From NCBI GenBank assembly GCA_015657535.1, contig JADHZB010000096.1:1-18870 (forward strand): DNA of 18,870 nt. The letters are read 5' to 3'. Shown one piece after another: positions 16,767 through 18,870 of the stretch. The translations under genes and the position numbers were made by a program. Source of the DNA: Nephromyces sp. MM_2019. Lineage: Eukaryota; Apicomplexa; Aconoidasida; Nephromycida. Within the stretch, counting starts at the first letter, position 1. Every line of letters begins with the position of its first letter. The notes beneath the pieces were generated by a model. That model saw only the letters and a list, made by a program, of their open reading frames with translations. It had not been told where the DNA came from and searched no databases.

Positions 16767-18870
16767 ATGTCTCTTTGGGGTGGTTTCGACAGCAAAAATG
16801 AGAAGCCAGAGAGTTTTCCGGCTTCTGTTGAGCCTCCGAATGAGAGTAAGGAATTTCATGCTGTTTAATGTATATGTTACACACATGCTAAGCGTATAGC
16901 ACACACACAGAGCCACAGATTTTTGCTCCAATATACGTGCTTTCTCATGTATGCAGCTATGTTGCGAACTGCTTGCTCTTGTAGTAGAAATACTGCCTCT
17001 TTAAGGTGCTACTCTTACTGAGTGTCTCTACGCCAATACCATTGGCTTTGCACACACCAAGGTGGCTGAGCTTCGCTTTGTATCTTGTTTTTACGTCACA
17101 CACACGTTGATGATTGATCTTTTATCGGTGCTGCTCAGATTGCCTCAGACACAAGAGGGTTGTTGGGCTTCTCTTCATGTATTGCCTTTACCTCACAAAC
17201 ACACACACAAGGGTGATTGATCTTCTATCGGTGTGTTGTGTTTGCCTCGTACACACACAGAGGTTATTTTATCTTCTATCGCTGCTCTGCTCTTCTCATT
17301 GCCACGCTCACACACTATATACATGCTTATATCATCCACTTGCTCTACTTCTTCTCTCACTCATCATACTACGTTTCTTTCTTACACACACAGAGCCCAC
17401 ATTCTATCAAAAGGTTGTAAAGATCGGAGCTCCTGGTACTACCACTCAAAAGGGAGGGATAAGCTGTGTGGCGGTCGCACAGCGATGCTTCCTCATTGCC
17501 TGCAACAATGGAGAGCTTCTCAGGTGGATACCTGATGAAGATGACTTGAAGACAGTGGAGTTTACAGGGAGAGCTACTTCAGGTTAGTGTATGAAGGGCT
17601 AGTAAGCTCTATAGTGTGTGTGTTGATATGTTTGTGTATGCGGGTTCGTGTGTGATTTGGTGTGTGGGTTGGTATATGTGCTGATGTGTGTGGATTGGTG
17701 TGTGGGTTGGTGTGTGTGGTTTGGTGTGTGTGGGTTGGTATATGTGCTGATGTGTGTGGTTTGGTGTGTGTGGTTTGTTGTGTGTGGGTTGGTGTGTGTG
17801 GTTTGTTGTGTGTGGTTTGTTGTGTGTGGGTTGGTGTGTGTGGGTTGGCGTGCATGGTGCATGAGTGTAGGTTGTTGTGCGTGGTGTATGTGGATTAATC
17901 CTTGTGTGTGCGATTCATGTGCATGTGTGTATATCTGTATATGCACGATGCATCCCTGTGTGGCTTCATGTGTGTATGTGCGTATTTATGCGCTTATCTA
18001 TGCAATGCGTGTGCCTATTAATACACGGTGTATGTGTGTATGTATGTGTGCTTGTGTATCTGTGTAGTTATATCGGCACGTTTGCATGGTTATGTCGTCC
18101 TATGTGTGGCATTCTGATTTTGTCACAATCATCTTCTGTTACAGCTGTATATGTTTGCTTGTAACCTTCAAGAAGTGTATGTACACTCTGACAGGGAAGT
18201 CTATAGTAAGGAAAATCTTCATCGACCCTCAAGGCTTTCATGCTCTTCTTTCTATGGCTAATGGAGAGAACTGGTATTATCAGTGCGAAGTAGGGAAAGC
18301 TAGGCTAACCTCTAAGCTGCAAGGCTTTATCATTGAGTGTGTTGCATGGAATAAGAACTCCACAAAGAGCAGTACCAAAGATATTCTAATTGGTGAGTAC
18401 ATGTTAGTGTGTGCGTGTGTGTGTGCGTGTGTGTGTGCGTTTTTGTATCTTGGCTTATGTATTTTCTTGTGGACTTCATATATGTGTGTTTCATACTGTT
18501 ATGCCTATCGATATGTTTCTTGCCAGTATTCTTCAGAGGTGTGCTTCAAATATGTGTGTTTCATGTTTGCTTCATATATGTGTGCTCCCTGTGTGTTCTT
18601 CGTGTCAGCCTCCTTCCAGTCTGTGTGTGCTTCTCTCATGGGTATGCGTTTCCTTTGAGGATATTTATGCTTTGAAGATGAAGATCATCTTCTGTCTCCC
18701 ACTCTCTTCTTGGTTTCTTTTGCTTTTGAAGGGGCTAGAAATGGATCTGTTTTGGAGTTCTTCATCGATACAAAAGATAAGGGAGTGAGGGTGCTCTACA
18801 AGCTGCCAAGGAGAGCTCCAGTGCTTGCTGTGCTAGCTGAACAGACTTCGGGGGTGTCGAAGGTAGGGGG
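16767..18870 (+). CDS. VPS18: Vacuolar sorting protein 18 (HOPS/CORVET core subunit), N-terminal part
   Basis: Visible exons are 16767-16845, 17394-17582, 18195-18392 and 18732 to about 18862, where AAG is followed by a possible GTAGGG donor; the rest of the gene is off the right edge. The first three introns have GT/AG ends and all split codons in phase 1. An in-frame TAG lies three codons before the ATG. The roughly 199 residues begin MSLWGGFDSKNEKPESF and follow the N-terminal beta-propeller of VPS18/Pep3 (PF05131): KIFIDPQGFHALL matches KMFLDHTGSHLLI of human VPS18, GFIIECVAWNK matches GQLVESVGWNK, and SSTKDILIG then GARNGSVLEFFI match SSTGPILVG and GTAQGHIFEAEL. VPS18 with VPS11, VPS16 and VPS33 forms the core that tethers endosomes and vacuoles; in Toxoplasma the HOPS complex also supports secretory-organelle biogenesis. 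Family members approach 1000 residues, so about one fifth is seen. Confidence 0.9.
17010..17320 (+). repeat. Degenerate tandem repeat of about 50 bp in VPS18 intron 1
   Basis: Related units begin near 17061, 17111, 17161, 17214 and 17264, with a weaker one before. Each has a T/C-rich half (such as TTGATCTTCTATCGGTG or GGGCTTCTCTT) and then a CA-rich half. Units at 17061 and 17158 resemble each other, as do 17111 and 17214, which suggests an older repeat of about 100 bp made of two half-units. It fills more than half of the 548-bp intron. Confidence 0.65.
17600..17880 (+). repeat. 12-bp GTGTGTGGTTTG-type minisatellite in VPS18 intron 2
   Basis: The intron holds a G/T array of 12-bp variants (GTGTGTGGGTTG and GTGTGTGGTTTG). 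A longer phrase that includes GGTATATGTGCTGATG starts near 17661 and recurs 66 bp later at 17727. Frames on both strands here are by-products of the repeat. Confidence 0.8.
18400..18660 (+). repeat. TG-rich tract in VPS18 intron 3
   Basis: After the GTGAGT donor at 18393 the intron begins with (TG)n and continues with TATGTGTGTTTCAT-type phrases that recur near 18481 and 18552. The acceptor TTGAAG ends at 18731. No additional exon was recognised. Confidence 0.6.

Noticed and set aside
17640..17850. G/T-rich array considered as telomere-like repeat
   Set aside because: It lies inside an intron, is a 12-bp variant repeat, and does not match the TTTAGGG-type repeats of apicomplexan telomeres.
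17574..18067. Frames of 93-139 codons on both strands in VPS18 intron 2
   Set aside because: They lie wholly in the G/T minisatellite between two well-supported VPS18 exons.

Overview
The window reads as nuclear DNA of a eukaryote, most probably an apicomplexan of the coccidian type (Toxoplasma / Sarcocystis / Cystoisospora group). The signs are short coding exons separated by introns of 275-665 bp with GT...AG ends, translation starts in an AAGATGGCG context, Ser homopolymer tracts inside a long protein, and noncoding DNA dominated by CA/TG-rich low-complexity sequence. The lineage is an inference from texture; no clade-diagnostic gene was seen.

Layout. (1) 1-3666, minus strand: the 5' 1222 codons of a very long uninterrupted frame for an unrecognised, mostly disordered protein; its stop lies off the left edge. 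(2) 3667-7153: a 3.5-kb head-to-head spacer of CA tracts, a purine-rich island and a 29-bp repeat. (3) 7154-9750, plus strand: a five-exon gene for POP5, the small protein subunit of RNase P/MRP, assembled here from exons of 47-111 bp. (4) 9751-11720: a convergent, repeat-rich 3' spacer. (5) 12859-11721, minus strand: a two-exon cyclophilin with a predicted N-terminal membrane anchor and a second, strong in-frame start that would give a 166-residue cytosolic form. (6) 12860-16766: a second divergent spacer with CGCGA boxes next to the cyclophilin, minisatellites, a G-quadruplex-prone block and several short open stretches whose coding status I cannot settle. (7) 16767-18870, plus strand: the first four exons of VPS18, a core subunit of the HOPS/CORVET tethering complexes; it runs off the right edge.

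The genes are housekeeping genes in separate pathways (RNA processing, protein folding, endolysosomal trafficking). I see no operon-like or functional link between them and no evidence of a new defence or mobile system. The points most worth a second look are the unrecognised giant frame, the possible dual-start cyclophilin, the CGCGA boxes in its upstream region, and a recurrent near-palindromic motif TGTAYRTACACT found at nine places. No tRNA, rRNA, CRISPR array, telomeric repeat or transposase was found.
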